64,000 bases of DNA from a virus, in the IMG/VR virus record IMGVR_UViG_3300035698_010466, positions 26,936 to 90,935 of that record, one strand, 5' to 3'. Positions 21,681-31,176 of this stretch are shown one piece after another. The notes beneath the pieces were generated by a model. That model did no database searches. It had not been told where the DNA came from and worked only from the letters and a program-made list of their open reading frames with translations. The translations under genes were made by a program, and so were the position numbers. Within the stretch, counting starts at the first letter, position 1; every line of letters begins with the position of its first letter.

Positions 21681-22409
21681 ATGTCAATAGTAACTCAAAC
21701 AATTAATAATAAGCGATATTACTTAATAAGAGATGCGAAACTTCCATCTGTAACATCTATTATTGGTTCTATGACCGATGATTCATGGTTAGAGAAATGG
21801 GAGAAGCGTATAGGTAAAGAAGAAGCTAATCGTATTACAATATTTTCAGCTAATCGTGGTACTATCATGCATCAAATGTGTGAGTACTTTTTAGGGTCTA
21901 TCTTAGAAACTCAAAGAGATCGTTTAATAGAAACACAAACAAGAATAATTAAATTTGTTGAAAAAGAAGGTTTTACTGACGAGGAATTAAATGTAGGCAG
22001 AAAATTATTTTATACATTTTATAATAATGGATTATTCGATAAGATAAAAGATGTAATTAGTTTAGAGGAGGCGTTGTACTCACATGTATGCGGCGGTTAT
22101 GCAGGTAGGGTAGATACTATTTATAGAAATAAAAAACTAATGCTACTCATCTTAGATTTTAAGACTAGTCGTAAGCTTAAAAAGAAGGAATGGATAAAAA
22201 ATTATTACATACAAACTGCCGCATATTTTTTAGCTTATTGGGAAATGACAGGCATAAGACCTGATGGCGGTGAAGTTTGGATTGCAGTAGAAGATAATGT
22301 ACCACAAGTCTTTGAAATTTCTTGGGAAGAGATCAAAGAATATGGTAAAGAATTTTTAATGATGGTTAAAGATTATCATAAACAATATCCCTTACCTAAG
22401 AATATATAA
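21681..22409 (+). CDS. PD-(D/E)XK nuclease superfamily protein
   Basis: 242 aa. PSVTSIIGSM opening, NRGTIMHQMCEYFLG with a His as in Cas4/RecB nucleases, then YAGRVDTIY (Asp ligand) and LLILDFKTSRK (D-x-K catalytic pair), followed by YYIQTAAYFLAYWEMTG, the conserved Q-x3-Y motif. This is the RecB-like/Cas4-like exonuclease fold common in phage recombination. Likely DNA end processing. Confidence 0.87.
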   Translation: MSIVTQTINNKRYYLIRDAKLPSVTSIIGSMTDDSWLEKWEKRIGKEEANRITIFSANRGTIMHQMCEYFLGSILETQRDRLIETQTRIIKFVEKEGFTDEELNVGRKLFYTFYNNGLFDKIKDVISLEEALYSHVCGGYAGRVDTIYRNKKLMLLILDFKTSRKLKKKEWIKNYYIQTAAYFLAYWEMTGIRPDGGEVWIAVEDNVPQVFEISWEEIKEYGKEFLMMVKDYHKQYPLPKNI

Positions 22410-22424
22410 AAAAATAATTACCCA

Positions 22425-22715
22425 ATGACCATAAAAAAATTCGCTGAGTTTATTTCTGAAGAATCTAAATATATTAGAGATAAGAAAGTTAAACACATAG
22501 AAGATATCGAAATTAAAGATGGATCTGATAAAAAATTAGAAAAAGAGGTTGATGATTATATGATTAAAAAAGGCGAGGCATGTCCTCGTTGTGGTGAAGA
22601 ACCTGATGATTGTGTTTGTAAAGATAAGGATCCGTGGTCAACTCAAAATTATCACAGAGTTCCTAAAGGAAAGGTGAAAGAGAATAAACCTAAACAAAAA
22701 TTCAAATCTGATTAA
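22425..22715 (+). CDS. small zinc-ribbon protein with capsid-targeting-like leader
   Basis: 96 aa. The leader IKKFAEFISEES (residues 3-14) resembles the T4 internal-protein signal. The C-terminal half has CPRCGEEPDDCVC, a compact zinc knuckle, flanked by Lys/Asp-rich segments. Unknown role; candidate packaged DNA- or RNA-binding protein. Confidence 0.7.
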   Translation: MTIKKFAEFISEESKYIRDKKVKHIEDIEIKDGSDKKLEKEVDDYMIKKGEACPRCGEEPDDCVCKDKDPWSTQNYHRVPKGKVKENKPKQKFKSD

Positions 22716-22717
22716 TT

Positions 22718-23008
22718 ATGAACAATTTTAATAAATTTTTTAAAGATAATGGTATGATTATAATAATAGTCATATTATTATTGTTTTATATTAAATCATG
22801 TAATATACATTCTGATGTAGAGAAAACGCAAACCCAAGTAAATAGTATTGAATATAAGATTGATTCATTAACACAAGTTACAATAGATGAAGATGAAATG
22901 GTTGATATCATTAAAGATACACCAGCTTGGAAAACTCTAAGACTTGAAGAAATATCTGATAAAGAACATATTTCTATTAATGTCTTAGAAGAAAAAGAAA
23001 AGGAATAA
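22718..23008 (+). CDS. small membrane protein with coiled coil
   Basis: 96 aa. N-terminal transmembrane helix (about 12-27, IIIIVILLLFYIKS) and then a heptad-like stretch (VEKTQTQVNSIEYKIDSL) with acidic tail. The layout resembles Rz/spanin-type or phage anchor proteins, but nothing specific identifies it. It directly overlaps the fibre gene start (ATG shared with TAATG). Confidence 0.65.
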   Translation: MNNFNKFFKDNGMIIIIVILLLFYIKSCNIHSDVEKTQTQVNSIEYKIDSLTQVTIDEDEMVDIIKDTPAWKTLRLEEISDKEHISINVLEEKEKE

Positions 23009-24213
23009 TGTCTGTAACATATAACGTATCGGATCCATCTTGTTCAATGTCATCTTGTTCAAGAATTATTGCACAAGTTAGTTGTATTGATATAATTATG
23101 CAAGGGACTACAAGCTGCATAGACATTCAATTATTTGATAGTGATGGAAATCCATTAGATTTAACTACTATTGATAAAATAGAATTAAAAGTATTTAATG
23201 AACTTGAATGTGTTATTGGAAATTTTTGGTACCCTGAGATACCTTTAAATGAAAATGGATCTTTATTAGGAATATTACAAGAAACTGCGACTGGTGGTAC
23301 AATTGTTAATAAAGGCATCATAAGAGTATGTTTAGCATCAACTACAACTCACACATCACCTGGTGGTATTTTTGCTGAAATTTTATTGTACACTGAACTT
23401 GGAATAGACACGGGATCAACCGGTGGTGAAATGCAATATGATATTGTAGGAATTCCATGTTTTCAAATAGGAACAATTATTGAATCTAAAATTCTTAATA
23501 GTGAATCTGGATTATCAGAAGGTGTTGGTATAAGAGTATTTGGAGGTACGCAGGGAACACAGGGTATTCAAGGAATAATTGGAAGCCAAGGTACACAGGG
23601 TATTCAGGGTATAATTGGAAATCAAGGTGTCCAGGGAATCCAAGGAACGTTTGGAATTCAAGGTATAATTGGAATTCAAGGTGTCCAGGGAATTCAAGGG
23701 ATGCTTGGAATTCAAGGAACTCAAGGAATTCAAGGAACTCAAGGAACTCAAGGAATTCAAGGTATTTTAGGAGTTCAAGGTATTCAGGGTGTAGCAGGAT
23801 TTGGTTTTGGTGAATATTTTACATTAAGTGCATTTACTATACCTTCTCATAAGGCTGATGTTTTAACATTATATGATAAAGATTATAATCAATTTTCACA
23901 TTATGACATAGACAATAATACTATAGTATGGTTTGAAGCAAGTATTGTAGCAATTGGTGGAACCGATAACATTTATGCAACATGGCTATATAGAGGTAGT
24001 ATACAAAGAGGAAGCACTTTAATTTCTCTTATATGGTCTTATGCTGGCGATCCGGTATTAGTTCATGGCGGTAATCAATTTGATTTAGAATTAACAGTAC
24101 GTCTTAATAATAGTTCTAATGGTGGATTGGATTTTTATGTGGACAGTGATAACATCACTGATATTGTTTATTGGGCAGGGGAATTAAAAATTATAAAAAG
24201 AACTTTTATATAA
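23008..24213 (+). CDS. collagen-like fibre protein
   Basis: 401 aa. N-terminal Cys-rich beta domain (about 1-175, SCSMSSCSRII), then about 28 Gly-X-Y triplets (about 180-265) dominated by GTQ and GIQ, then a C-terminal beta domain (about 270-400) ending in KIIKRTFI. Gly-Xaa-Gln collagen repeats trimerise phage fibres, and the last domain probably binds the host. A second protein of this type begins at 63349. Confidence 0.87.
   Translation: MSVTYNVSDPSCSMSSCSRIIAQVSCIDIIMQGTTSCIDIQLFDSDGNPLDLTTIDKIELKVFNELECVIGNFWYPEIPLNENGSLLGILQETATGGTIVNKGIIRVCLASTTTHTSPGGIFAEILLYTELGIDTGSTGGEMQYDIVGIPCFQIGTIIESKILNSESGLSEGVGIRVFGGTQGTQGIQGIIGSQGTQGIQGIIGNQGVQGIQGTFGIQGIIGIQGVQGIQGMLGIQGTQGIQGTQGTQGIQGILGVQGIQGVAGFGFGEYFTLSAFTIPSHKADVLTLYDKDYNQFSHYDIDNNTIVWFEASIVAIGGTDNIYATWLYRGSIQRGSTLISLIWSYAGDPVLVHGGNQFDLELTVRLNNSSNGGLDFYVDSDNITDIVYWAGELKIIKRTFI
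23545..23799 (+). repeat. collagen-type Gly-X-Gln coding repeat
   Basis: In-frame 9-base units such as GGAACTCAA and GGAATTCAA. Translates to GTQ/GIQ/GII triplets; the reverse-strand open frame here is a by-product of the repeat. Confidence 0.92.
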
Positions 24214-24216
24214 ATT

Positions 24217-24972
24217 ATGAAAAATAAAATAGTACATTATTCAATTATAATAATATTTGCTAGTTTATATTTTTTGGTTGCTACAATATCAATGATAAAT
24301 TCTGTATCATTTTTCGATATTGCTCACGAAGGAATTATGAATTGGGCATTAGCAATAGGATTTGAATTAGGTGCAGCTGCATCATTGGCGGCTATTATAA
24401 TTTTACAAAAAACAAACCAAACGTTAGTTTGGGGTTTATTTTTAATTTTAACTTCATTTCAAATGATGGCTAATTCATTTCATGCGTTCATAAATTTAGA
24501 AAATTATATGGCGTGGATTGAACTATTTGGATTACAAGATGAATCATTAATTTATAAAAAAAGAATAGTATCAATAGTTAGTGGTGCAATTTTACCTTTA
24601 GTGGCACTAGGATTTATTAAATCATTAGTAGATTACATTAGACCGTCATCAAAAGAAGAACCACTAAAGCCAATACCTGAATACATACCTGACTACAATG
24701 AAACCGATGAAACCGTTGATTGGGATACAATAGAAGAATCAAAAGAAAACAAAGATAACAGTACAAATATAAGTTCCGAATCGGAAACAGTTATAGAGAC
24801 TGAAGAATTACTTGATGATACATCAGAAAAGGTAGAATCATCGTTACAAACTAAATCTCCAGAAGAAACTGAACCTCAAATTATTGAGAAACCTTCAGTT
24901 GAAGAAACTAAAAAAAATAACGATAATTCTAATAAAAGGGTATATCAAAAGCAACATGTTTATAAACCATAA
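24217..24972 (+). CDS. four-span membrane protein with disordered acidic tail
   Basis: 251 aa. Transmembrane helices at about 7-27, 41-65, 71-92 and 117-138, then a hydrophilic tail (about 145-251) rich in Glu, Ser, Pro and Thr and ending in basic YQKQHVYKP. The fold is not recognised. A long acidic cytoplasmic tail suggests interaction with another protein. Confidence 0.7.
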   Translation: MKNKIVHYSIIIIFASLYFLVATISMINSVSFFDIAHEGIMNWALAIGFELGAAASLAAIIILQKTNQTLVWGLFLILTSFQMMANSFHAFINLENYMAWIELFGLQDESLIYKKRIVSIVSGAILPLVALGFIKSLVDYIRPSSKEEPLKPIPEYIPDYNETDETVDWDTIEESKENKDNSTNISSESETVIETEELLDDTSEKVESSLQTKSPEETEPQIIEKPSVEETKKNNDNSNKRVYQKQHVYKP

Positions 24973-25011
24973 ATAAACAATCTTCTCTAATTAATTTGTG
25001 GATTAAAATAA

Positions 25012-25746
25012 ATGTATAATATGTCGGGTAAAACCAACGATGATGAGAAATTTCGTAAAAAAAGAGTTATTAAAAATCCAATTAAGTTTAAATTACAATT
25101 AAATGAAGAACAAAAATTAACCAAAGAGCAAATATTAAATAATACCATAACATTACTTGCTGGTAAAGCAGGAAGTGGAAAAACGTTATTGGCCTGCCAA
25201 ATTGCATTAGATGGATTATTTAGAAACGAATATAGCAAAATCATAATAACACGTCCAACTGTATCAAAAGAAGATATCGGTTTTTTACCAGGGGATCTGC
25301 ATGATAAAATGGATCCATGGGTACAACCAATTTATCAAAACATGTATCTTTTATATGATAAAGTTAAAATCGATAAATACATATCTGATGGAAAAATTGA
25401 AATAGTTCCAGTATCATTTATGCGTGGACGAACTTTTATAGATTCTTGTTTAATTGAAGGTGAAGTGATATTAACTAAAGATAATGGATATATGAAAGTT
25501 GAAGATATTTTAAGCGATATTATACTTGGAATATTTCATAATGTATTATCTTATAATGAAACTACTAATATATTTGAATATAAATTATTAGATGCAATAT
25601 CACCCGCTAACATAAATTCATACATAGAAATTGAATTAGAAAATGGTGATATTACAAAAGTTTCGTCTGACCATGAATTTTATACCAAACGAGGTTTAAT
25701 TAAAGCAAAAAATTTATTAGATTCTGATGAAATACTTTCATTATAA
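25012..25746 (+). CDS. phoH: PhoH-like ATPase N-terminal part fused to N-intein
   Basis: 244 aa. Residues 1-145 are PhoH: LLAGKAGSGKTLLACQIA (Walker A, about 47-64), IITRPTV and MRGRTFIDS. Residues 146-244 are an N-intein starting CLIEGEVILTKDNGYMKVED (block A), with SSDHEFYTKRGLIKAKNL as block B; it then stops at TAA. The remaining PhoH, starting IIVDEAQN, is encoded at 27252, after a nuclease gene. Protein trans-splicing is needed for an intact ATPase: RTFIDS would join CIIVDEAQN. ATG at 25021 is an alternative start. Confidence 0.9.
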   Translation: MYNMSGKTNDDEKFRKKRVIKNPIKFKLQLNEEQKLTKEQILNNTITLLAGKAGSGKTLLACQIALDGLFRNEYSKIIITRPTVSKEDIGFLPGDLHDKMDPWVQPIYQNMYLLYDKVKIDKYISDGKIEIVPVSFMRGRTFIDSCLIEGEVILTKDNGYMKVEDILSDIILGIFHNVLSYNETTNIFEYKLLDAISPANINSYIEIELENGDITKVSSDHEFYTKRGLIKAKNLLDSDEILSL

Positions 25747-25770
25747 GTGATGAAATACACATAATAAGAA

Positions 25771-25783
25771 TATATAAAATAAA
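25771..25783 (+). promoter_or_regulatory. late-promoter-like box before the intein-borne nuclease
   Basis: TATATAAAATAAA, 8 bases before ATG 25792; same 13-mer as at 161, 6023 and 38639. Confidence 0.45.
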
Positions 25784-25791
25784 ACTATATA

Positions 25792-27142
25792 ATGAATAAT
25801 TTTTATATATATGTGTATTTAAACCCATTTAAAAAAATTAAATATATTACATCAGCGCGTTCATTTGAATATGAACCAATTTATGTTGGTAAAGGAAAAT
25901 AACCGAATTTTTGATCATATAACACCTAGTTATTTAAAAATTAATAATCATAGATATCATTTACTAAATAAAATAATTAATGAAGTTGGTTTAGATTATT
26001 ATAAAGAAAATTTTATTATTAAGATTAAAGATAATTTAATCGAAGATAACGCGTTAAAATTAGAATATGATATAATGTATGAATTAGGAACATTTTATGA
26101 TATACACCCTTTAATTAAAAATGGCCCTTTATTAAATTTTATGTTATGTGGAGTTAAAAATCCTATTTTATATGGTAATAAAAATCCAAAGTATAATAGA
26201 TCTTATTTAGATGTCTGGAAAGAAAAATACCCATTAATAATTTACAATAACATGCTCGAAGATCATAAAAAGATATTATCTAATGCTGGTAAAAAATATT
26301 GGAATACTTTAAATGAAGGTGATTATAAAAAAAGATGTGAAACCATTAAAAAAAATGTAAACGAATATTGGAATAACTTAAGTGAAGATGAATATGAGAA
26401 TGTCATAAGACAACGAACAAATAATTTTAAAAATTTTTATAAAAAATATAAAACATTTAAAAATTATTATATTGAAAAATTTGGATTAGTAGAGGGGTTA
26501 CAGAAAGAAGCTGAACGAAATATGAGTATTAGTATAGGTATACTTAATTTTTGGAAAAATGCATCTGATGATTTTAAAAATAAACATAAACTAAATTCTT
26601 ATAAAGGTCTCAAGATTTTCTTTGATAATTATTATAGTGTTGATAATTATCAATTACAGAAATTAGGACATGCTGAATTTAAAAAATATAAAGTAAAACT
26701 TAGCAAAAAACAATCAAATTCACAAAAATTAAGATGGCAAAATATAACAGAATATGAAAAAACAATAATGTCTAATAAGAAAAAACAACAATATAAAAAT
26801 TTTATTAATACACTGTCTAACGAAGAATATTTGGAATATAAAAAAAGTATATCAGGCAAAAATAATCCAATGTATGGCAAAGGTGATTTAGTAAAGGGTA
26901 ATAAAAACGGTAGAGCTACACAATGGATTATTCATATGCCTACCGGTGAAAAATATTTTTGTGATGGGAGTTTTAAAAGATTTTGTAAGGATATTTTACG
27001 AAAATATAAACCACAACCTCATAGAAAATATTTAATGGAAATATTAAATACAAATGAACCTATTAATGGTTGGTATTTTAAAAAAATTAATAAAAATATT
27101 GATCAAAATATTGATAAAAAAAAATATATCATTTATGAATAG
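25792..27142 (+). CDS. GIY-YIG homing endonuclease inside the PhoH split intein, +1 frameshift
   Basis: From ATG 25792 the frame reads NFYIYVYLNP ... YEPIYVGKGK, the two GIY-YIG strands, then TAA at 25900. A +1 shift (AAA-T-AAC) continues as NRIFDHI, exactly what the family has after YVGKGK, and stays open to 27142 (about 449 aa total). The C-terminal part has Lys-rich repeats of the form YWNxLxExxY (NUMOD-like) and KISGKNNPMYGKG-type motif SGKNNPMYGKG. Frameshifted, the downstream part alone lacks the first catalytic strand. Its stop overlaps the C-intein ATG by 8 bases. Confidence 0.82.
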
Positions 27143-27533
27143 TATTAAAATAAAAAAAATAACAATTATCGATGATCCAGTGTTAAGATATTCAGTAAAT
27201 GTACAGGATAATCATAATTATATATCAACTGGAAATTTATTATCAAAAAATTGTATAATTGTAGATGAAGCACAAAATGTTACAAATGACCAAATGGAAA
27301 TGATTGTTACAAGAGTAGGGCTAAGATCTAAAATGGTCATATGTGGAGATGATGGGCAAGTAGATTTAAAAAATAGAAAAGATTCAGGTTTTAAATTTTT
27401 ATATAAATGCTCTTCTAAGATTAAAAATTTAGAAGCAATTACTTTATTACAAAATCATAGAGATCCTATTGTAGATGATCTTATTGATGTTTATAATGAA
27501 GAATATGAAAAAAGAAATGGTAAAAATAAATAA
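27135..27533 (+). CDS. phoH: C-intein fused to PhoH-like ATPase C-terminal part
   Basis: 132 aa. Residues 1-39 are a C-intein: VNVQDNHNYISTGNLLSKN holds blocks F and G. The last residue Asn is kept, but the penultimate His is Lys. Cys40 is the +1 nucleophile. From there CIIVDEAQNVTNDQMEMI (Walker B) and VICGDDGQVDL complete the PhoH domain. Reconstituted PhoH would be about 238 aa. PhoH proteins are RNA-helicase/RNase-associated ATPases frequent in large phages. Confidence 0.9.
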   Translation: MNSIKIKKITIIDDPVLRYSVNVQDNHNYISTGNLLSKNCIIVDEAQNVTNDQMEMIVTRVGLRSKMVICGDDGQVDLKNRKDSGFKFLYKCSSKIKNLEAITLLQNHRDPIVDDLIDVYNEEYEKRNGKNK

Positions 27534-27540
27534 AGAAATT

Positions 27541-28479
27541 ATGTGGCTTAAATTTGGTTCAAAAGGAAATGATGTAAAAACATTACAAAAATTTTTAGGT
27601 ATAAGTATCGATGGAATATTTGGTAAAAAAACAGAAAATCATGTAATGCATTGGCAAAGAGATCATATGTTAAAAGATGATGGAATTGTTGGTAATATTA
27701 CATGGAAGTCTATGATGGTATCAGCAACAACAGATTTACAAGAAAATCAAAATCATAATTTTCTTATTCATAAATATCATTTATCTGATGATGAATATCT
27801 TAAAGCAAATATTAAACCTTTGTGGATTTTTATACATCATACCGCCGGTTGGGATAATCCATATACTACAATTAAAGATTGGGAAACTGATTCACGAGGT
27901 CCGGTTGGAGTTAAATATGTTATAGGTGGAAAATCTGTAAAGGGTGGTACACCAAAATATGATGGGGAAATTGTCGAAGCAATACCTGATGAAAACTGGG
28001 CTTGGCATTTAGGTATAGGTACTACTAATATGCATAAAAATTCAATAGGAATCGAATTATGTAATTTTGGTTATTTAGAACTTGGTGGATATCATAAGTA
28101 TGATAATAAAACACGAAAGAAAATATGGATTCCTAAAGATTCTAATAAGTATTATACATATGTAGGTACTATTGTTGTTAAAAGTGAAGTTGTTGAATTA
28201 GATAAACCTTTTAAAGGATATAAGTATTGGCATCGATATTCAGATAATCAAATTAAATCACTCAAAGAATTATTATTATGGTTAATTGATCATTATAATA
28301 TAGACATCTCATTCAGTTTACCTCAAATGATAGTACAACATGGCGATGAAGCATTCGATTTTAATAACGATGTACTTAAAGGGAGTGTTAAAGGCATCTT
28401 TTCTCATTCAAACGTGCGTCATGATAAGGTTGATATTTTTCCACAAAAGGAAATGAAAGATATGTTAATGAGTTTATAA
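27541..28479 (+). CDS. endolysin: N-acetylmuramoyl-L-alanine amidase with peptidoglycan-binding domain
   Basis: 312 aa from MWLKFGSKG; an in-frame ATG 66 bases upstream overlaps PhoH and is less likely. Residues 1-60 are a PG_binding_1 domain (GNDVKTLQKFLGISIDGIFG). Then an Amidase_2 domain: LWIFIHHTAGWDN (zinc His), WHLGIGTTNMHKNSIGIEL and HSNVRHDKVDIFP (second His and Asp). No signal peptide, so it needs a holin to reach the cell wall. Lysis role. Confidence 0.92.
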   Translation: MWLKFGSKGNDVKTLQKFLGISIDGIFGKKTENHVMHWQRDHMLKDDGIVGNITWKSMMVSATTDLQENQNHNFLIHKYHLSDDEYLKANIKPLWIFIHHTAGWDNPYTTIKDWETDSRGPVGVKYVIGGKSVKGGTPKYDGEIVEAIPDENWAWHLGIGTTNMHKNSIGIELCNFGYLELGGYHKYDNKTRKKIWIPKDSNKYYTYVGTIVVKSEVVELDKPFKGYKYWHRYSDNQIKSLKELLLWLIDHYNIDISFSLPQMIVQHGDEAFDFNNDVLKGSVKGIFSHSNVRHDKVDIFPQKEMKDMLMSL

Positions 28480-28523
28480 TGAATAAAATAATTAAATAAT
28501 ATGAAACTAATTAATGGTTTGAT

Positions 28524-28537
28524 TATATAAAAATAAA
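28524..28537 (+). promoter_or_regulatory. late-promoter-like box
   Basis: TATATAAAAATAAA 16 bases before ATG 28553; same as at 13652. Confidence 0.4.
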
Positions 28538-28552
28538 ATAAAAATTATAATT

Positions 28553-28828
28553 ATGACAAATAATCAAGTTCCAGATGAATTAAATGCTTCGCAAGCTATT
28601 AATGTATTAATACAAGCTGTTAGAATTGGTCAATCTAAAGGGGCATTTACTATAGAAGATGCTGAATTGATTGGAAAGGCAATTAAATTATTTAATCCTC
28701 CAGCTGATGGGGATACTCAAACCGATCCTGCTATGAATGAAACTCCGGAAGCTCCATCATCTACTAAGCCAATAGTAAAAAAAACTGCTCTTAAACAAGT
28801 AAAGACACCTACTAAAAATAAGAAATAG
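28553..28828 (+). CDS. small protein of unknown function, 91 aa
   Basis: The N-terminal half (LNASQAINVLIQAVRIGQSKGAF) forms helices typical of small phage structural proteins; the C-terminal 40 residues are low-complexity Pro/Thr/Lys. TIEDAELIGKAIKLF suggests a helical bundle. Its own late-promoter-like box and a hairpin downstream make it a monocistronic unit. Confidence 0.7.
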   Translation: MTNNQVPDELNASQAINVLIQAVRIGQSKGAFTIEDAELIGKAIKLFNPPADGDTQTDPAMNETPEAPSSTKPIVKKTALKQVKTPTKNKK

Positions 28829-28851
28829 AATTAATTTTTGATATTATGAAT

Positions 28852-28888
28852 TAGGAGAGGATATATTAATATATTCTCTTTCCTATTT
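28852..28888 (+). terminator. hairpin terminator-like element
   Basis: GAGGATATA-TTAA-TATATTCTC within AGGA...TCCT, followed by a weak T-rich tail. Possibly an intrinsic terminator of the 28553 gene. Confidence 0.5.
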
Positions 28889-28917
28889 GTATGAATATAT
28901 ATATAAAATTAACTATA

Positions 28918-30411
28918 ATGACAAAGAAGCTGATTAGAAAATTGAATTTACGTACAGTTACTTCATATGTTCCTAAAAATGCAAAGGTAAATATAAAAGT
29001 AAAACATATAAAAACAGCTAAACCTTCTACAGCTAAACCTTCTACAGAAAATGCAAAAATTAAAACTGTCATGTATAATAAAACTTCTATAAATTTACCT
29101 AGACGAAGAAGTAATAGAGTATTTATTATTGGTGGTGGTCCTAGTGTATCAAATTTTGATATAACTTCATTAGTAAATGAAGAAACTATTTGTATAAACA
29201 AATCAATTGACATTATACCTAATCCTACATATTTTATTACTATGGATTATAGTTTTTTTGGTAAAATTAATTCTAGTATAAAATCAATTACAAGTAAAGC
29301 AAAATATAGTTACTTTATTCTTAATCGTGAACATTCTTTTATAAAAATTGAAAAAGGTATAGTTAGAGATACTAGAATTAACATGGTTTATAGAAATATA
29401 CATAATTTTACGAATGTTATAGAATCATTTAGAAGCTCAAATGATGGAAAATTTGGATTAGACGTTAAGCATTTTTCTCATGGGTCTAATAGTGGATTTT
29501 GTGCTATACAGCTTGCATTGTTATTAGGCTATGAAGAGATATATCTTGTTGGTTTTGATTTAACAACAGAAGGTCATAAAACTCATTATCATGATGCATA
29601 TCAAGAACGTGAAGTACACTTTAAAAGGAAATTAGATAGTTATAAACAATCATTAGAAACTGCAATTAATCACCTAGATAAAAAGAACTCCCGAATTTTT
29701 ACATTAACAGATTCTCCAGTTATAATTAAGATTGTGCCTAAGATAAATATTGCCGATTTAAGTAACACTAAACAAAGTATAATTAAATCTCAAAATAAAC
29801 CTTCACAAATGTCTAAGTTAAATAATTTAATGATAGTTGCATATTATACATTAAATACTCCATATGAACAAGAAGCAAATAAATTAAAAACATCTTTAGA
29901 TAAATTAGGTTTACATTATGATATTGTAGGCGTCCAGAATTTAGGTAATTGGCAAGCGAATACTCGATTTAAAGCTAAATTTATGGAGGATATGCTAGTA
30001 AAACATAAGAATAAAAATTTATTATATGTTGACGCTGATGCTATATTTCATAGTGTACCAGTATTATTTGAAAATTATGACTGTGATATTGGAGTTAGAT
30101 GGCAAGACTTTAGATGGAGAAAAAATGAATGTCTAAGTGGTACGATTTATATGGCTAATAATCAAACGACATTAGACTTATGTAAAAAATGGCAGAACAT
30201 TAATGTTAGGGAAGGTAATAAAGCTAAAACATTTGAACAATGGAATCTTGGTAAAGTTATTGAAGAAATGCGGAATAAAGGTAAATTAAAAGATAAAAAT
30301 TTACCACCAGAGTATACATTTATTTTTGATAGTATGAAAAAAATGTATCCCAATATTAAACCAATTATTGAACATTTTCAAGCAAGTAGAAGGCTTCGCA
30401 ATCAAGTGTAA
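28918..30411 (+). CDS. two-domain glycan enzyme: DUF115-like + GT-A transferase
   Basis: 497 aa from the second Met (MTKKLIRKLN), which follows TATATAAAATTAACTATA. Residues about 60-275 are DUF115/MAF-like: FIIGGGPSVSNFD, NKSIDIIPNPTYFITMD, HGSNSGFCAIQLALLLGYEE and IYLVGFD. Residues about 300-490 are a nucleotide-sugar transferase with LLYVDADAIF (DxD). DUF115 members modify flagellin or glycans with nonulosonic acids. The fusion would couple two steps on one acceptor. Opens the second glycan cassette. Confidence 0.8.
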   Translation: MTKKLIRKLNLRTVTSYVPKNAKVNIKVKHIKTAKPSTAKPSTENAKIKTVMYNKTSINLPRRRSNRVFIIGGGPSVSNFDITSLVNEETICINKSIDIIPNPTYFITMDYSFFGKINSSIKSITSKAKYSYFILNREHSFIKIEKGIVRDTRINMVYRNIHNFTNVIESFRSSNDGKFGLDVKHFSHGSNSGFCAIQLALLLGYEEIYLVGFDLTTEGHKTHYHDAYQEREVHFKRKLDSYKQSLETAINHLDKKNSRIFTLTDSPVIIKIVPKINIADLSNTKQSIIKSQNKPSQMSKLNNLMIVAYYTLNTPYEQEANKLKTSLDKLGLHYDIVGVQNLGNWQANTRFKAKFMEDMLVKHKNKNLLYVDADAIFHSVPVLFENYDCDIGVRWQDFRWRKNECLSGTIYMANNQTTLDLCKKWQNINVREGNKAKTFEQWNLGKVIEEMRNKGKLKDKNLPPEYTFIFDSMKKMYPNIKPIIEHFQASRRLRNQV

Positions 30412-30435
30412 ATATAACTAAAATAAGGTATAAAC

Positions 30436-31176
30436 GTGAAAGAAGCTATTAATTATAGAGTAACAATACTTATTCCAACATATAATAGGGCAAATTTAAT
30501 TAATAGAACTATTGAAAATTGTTTTGAACAAACATTCAAAAAGTTTAAGATTATAATTTATGATGATGGGAGTACTGATGATACCGCTATTATTATTAAG
30601 AAATTACAAATTAAATATCCTAATAGAATTAAATACATTAAAGGTAAAATTAACAATGGAGTAGGATTTTCTAGAAATATATTGCTTAAAAATTTAACTA
30701 CGGAATATGGAGTTTGGCTTGATAGTGATGATATCATGGATTCCAATAGGCTTTATAAATGTATAAAATATATGAATAGGCATAAAGATGTGTCAATTGT
30801 ATATTCATATATTAGTAGATTTACTGAAATTGATGGAATTTTTACAACTAAAGGATCTGAAATAAAACTTGACACATCTAAATTTGATAAGACAGATTAT
30901 AATAGTTTAAAATCTAATACAACTTGTGCAACCGCATTCTTTAGAAATACTATAAAGAATGTAGAAATAGAACTATTAAGATATGGTAGTGAAGATGTCC
31001 TATGGCTATGGAAAATTTTAAATATGAATATTAAAGTTGGACAGATATCAGAATCTTTATATTTTTATAGAGTTCATAATGATAGACTAGGTATAGAAAA
31101 ACGAACAAAAACTGAGAAAAAAAGGTTAGAAGATATTATCATTTTTGAAAAAATAAATGAATATAGAAATGGATAA
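30436..31176 (+). CDS. family 2 glycosyltransferase
   Basis: 246 aa with GTG start (no ATG near). VTILIPTYNRANLINRTIE, IIYDDGSTDDT and VWLDSDDIMD (DxD) are textbook GT2. SEDVLWLWKI lies in the acceptor region. A single GT-A domain without membrane spans. Overlaps the following gene by 20 bases. Confidence 0.92.
   Translation: MKEAINYRVTILIPTYNRANLINRTIENCFEQTFKKFKIIIYDDGSTDDTAIIIKKLQIKYPNRIKYIKGKINNGVGFSRNILLKNLTTEYGVWLDSDDIMDSNRLYKCIKYMNRHKDVSIVYSYISRFTEIDGIFTTKGSEIKLDTSKFDKTDYNSLKSNTTCATAFFRNTIKNVEIELLRYGSEDVLWLWKILNMNIKVGQISESLYFYRVHNDRLGIEKRTKTEKKRLEDIIIFEKINEYRNG

Noticed and set aside
23515-23760. Reverse-strand open frame rich in Ser/Leu/Asn
   Set aside because: By-product of the Gly-X-Gln repeat of the fibre gene; the same happens at 63622-63999.
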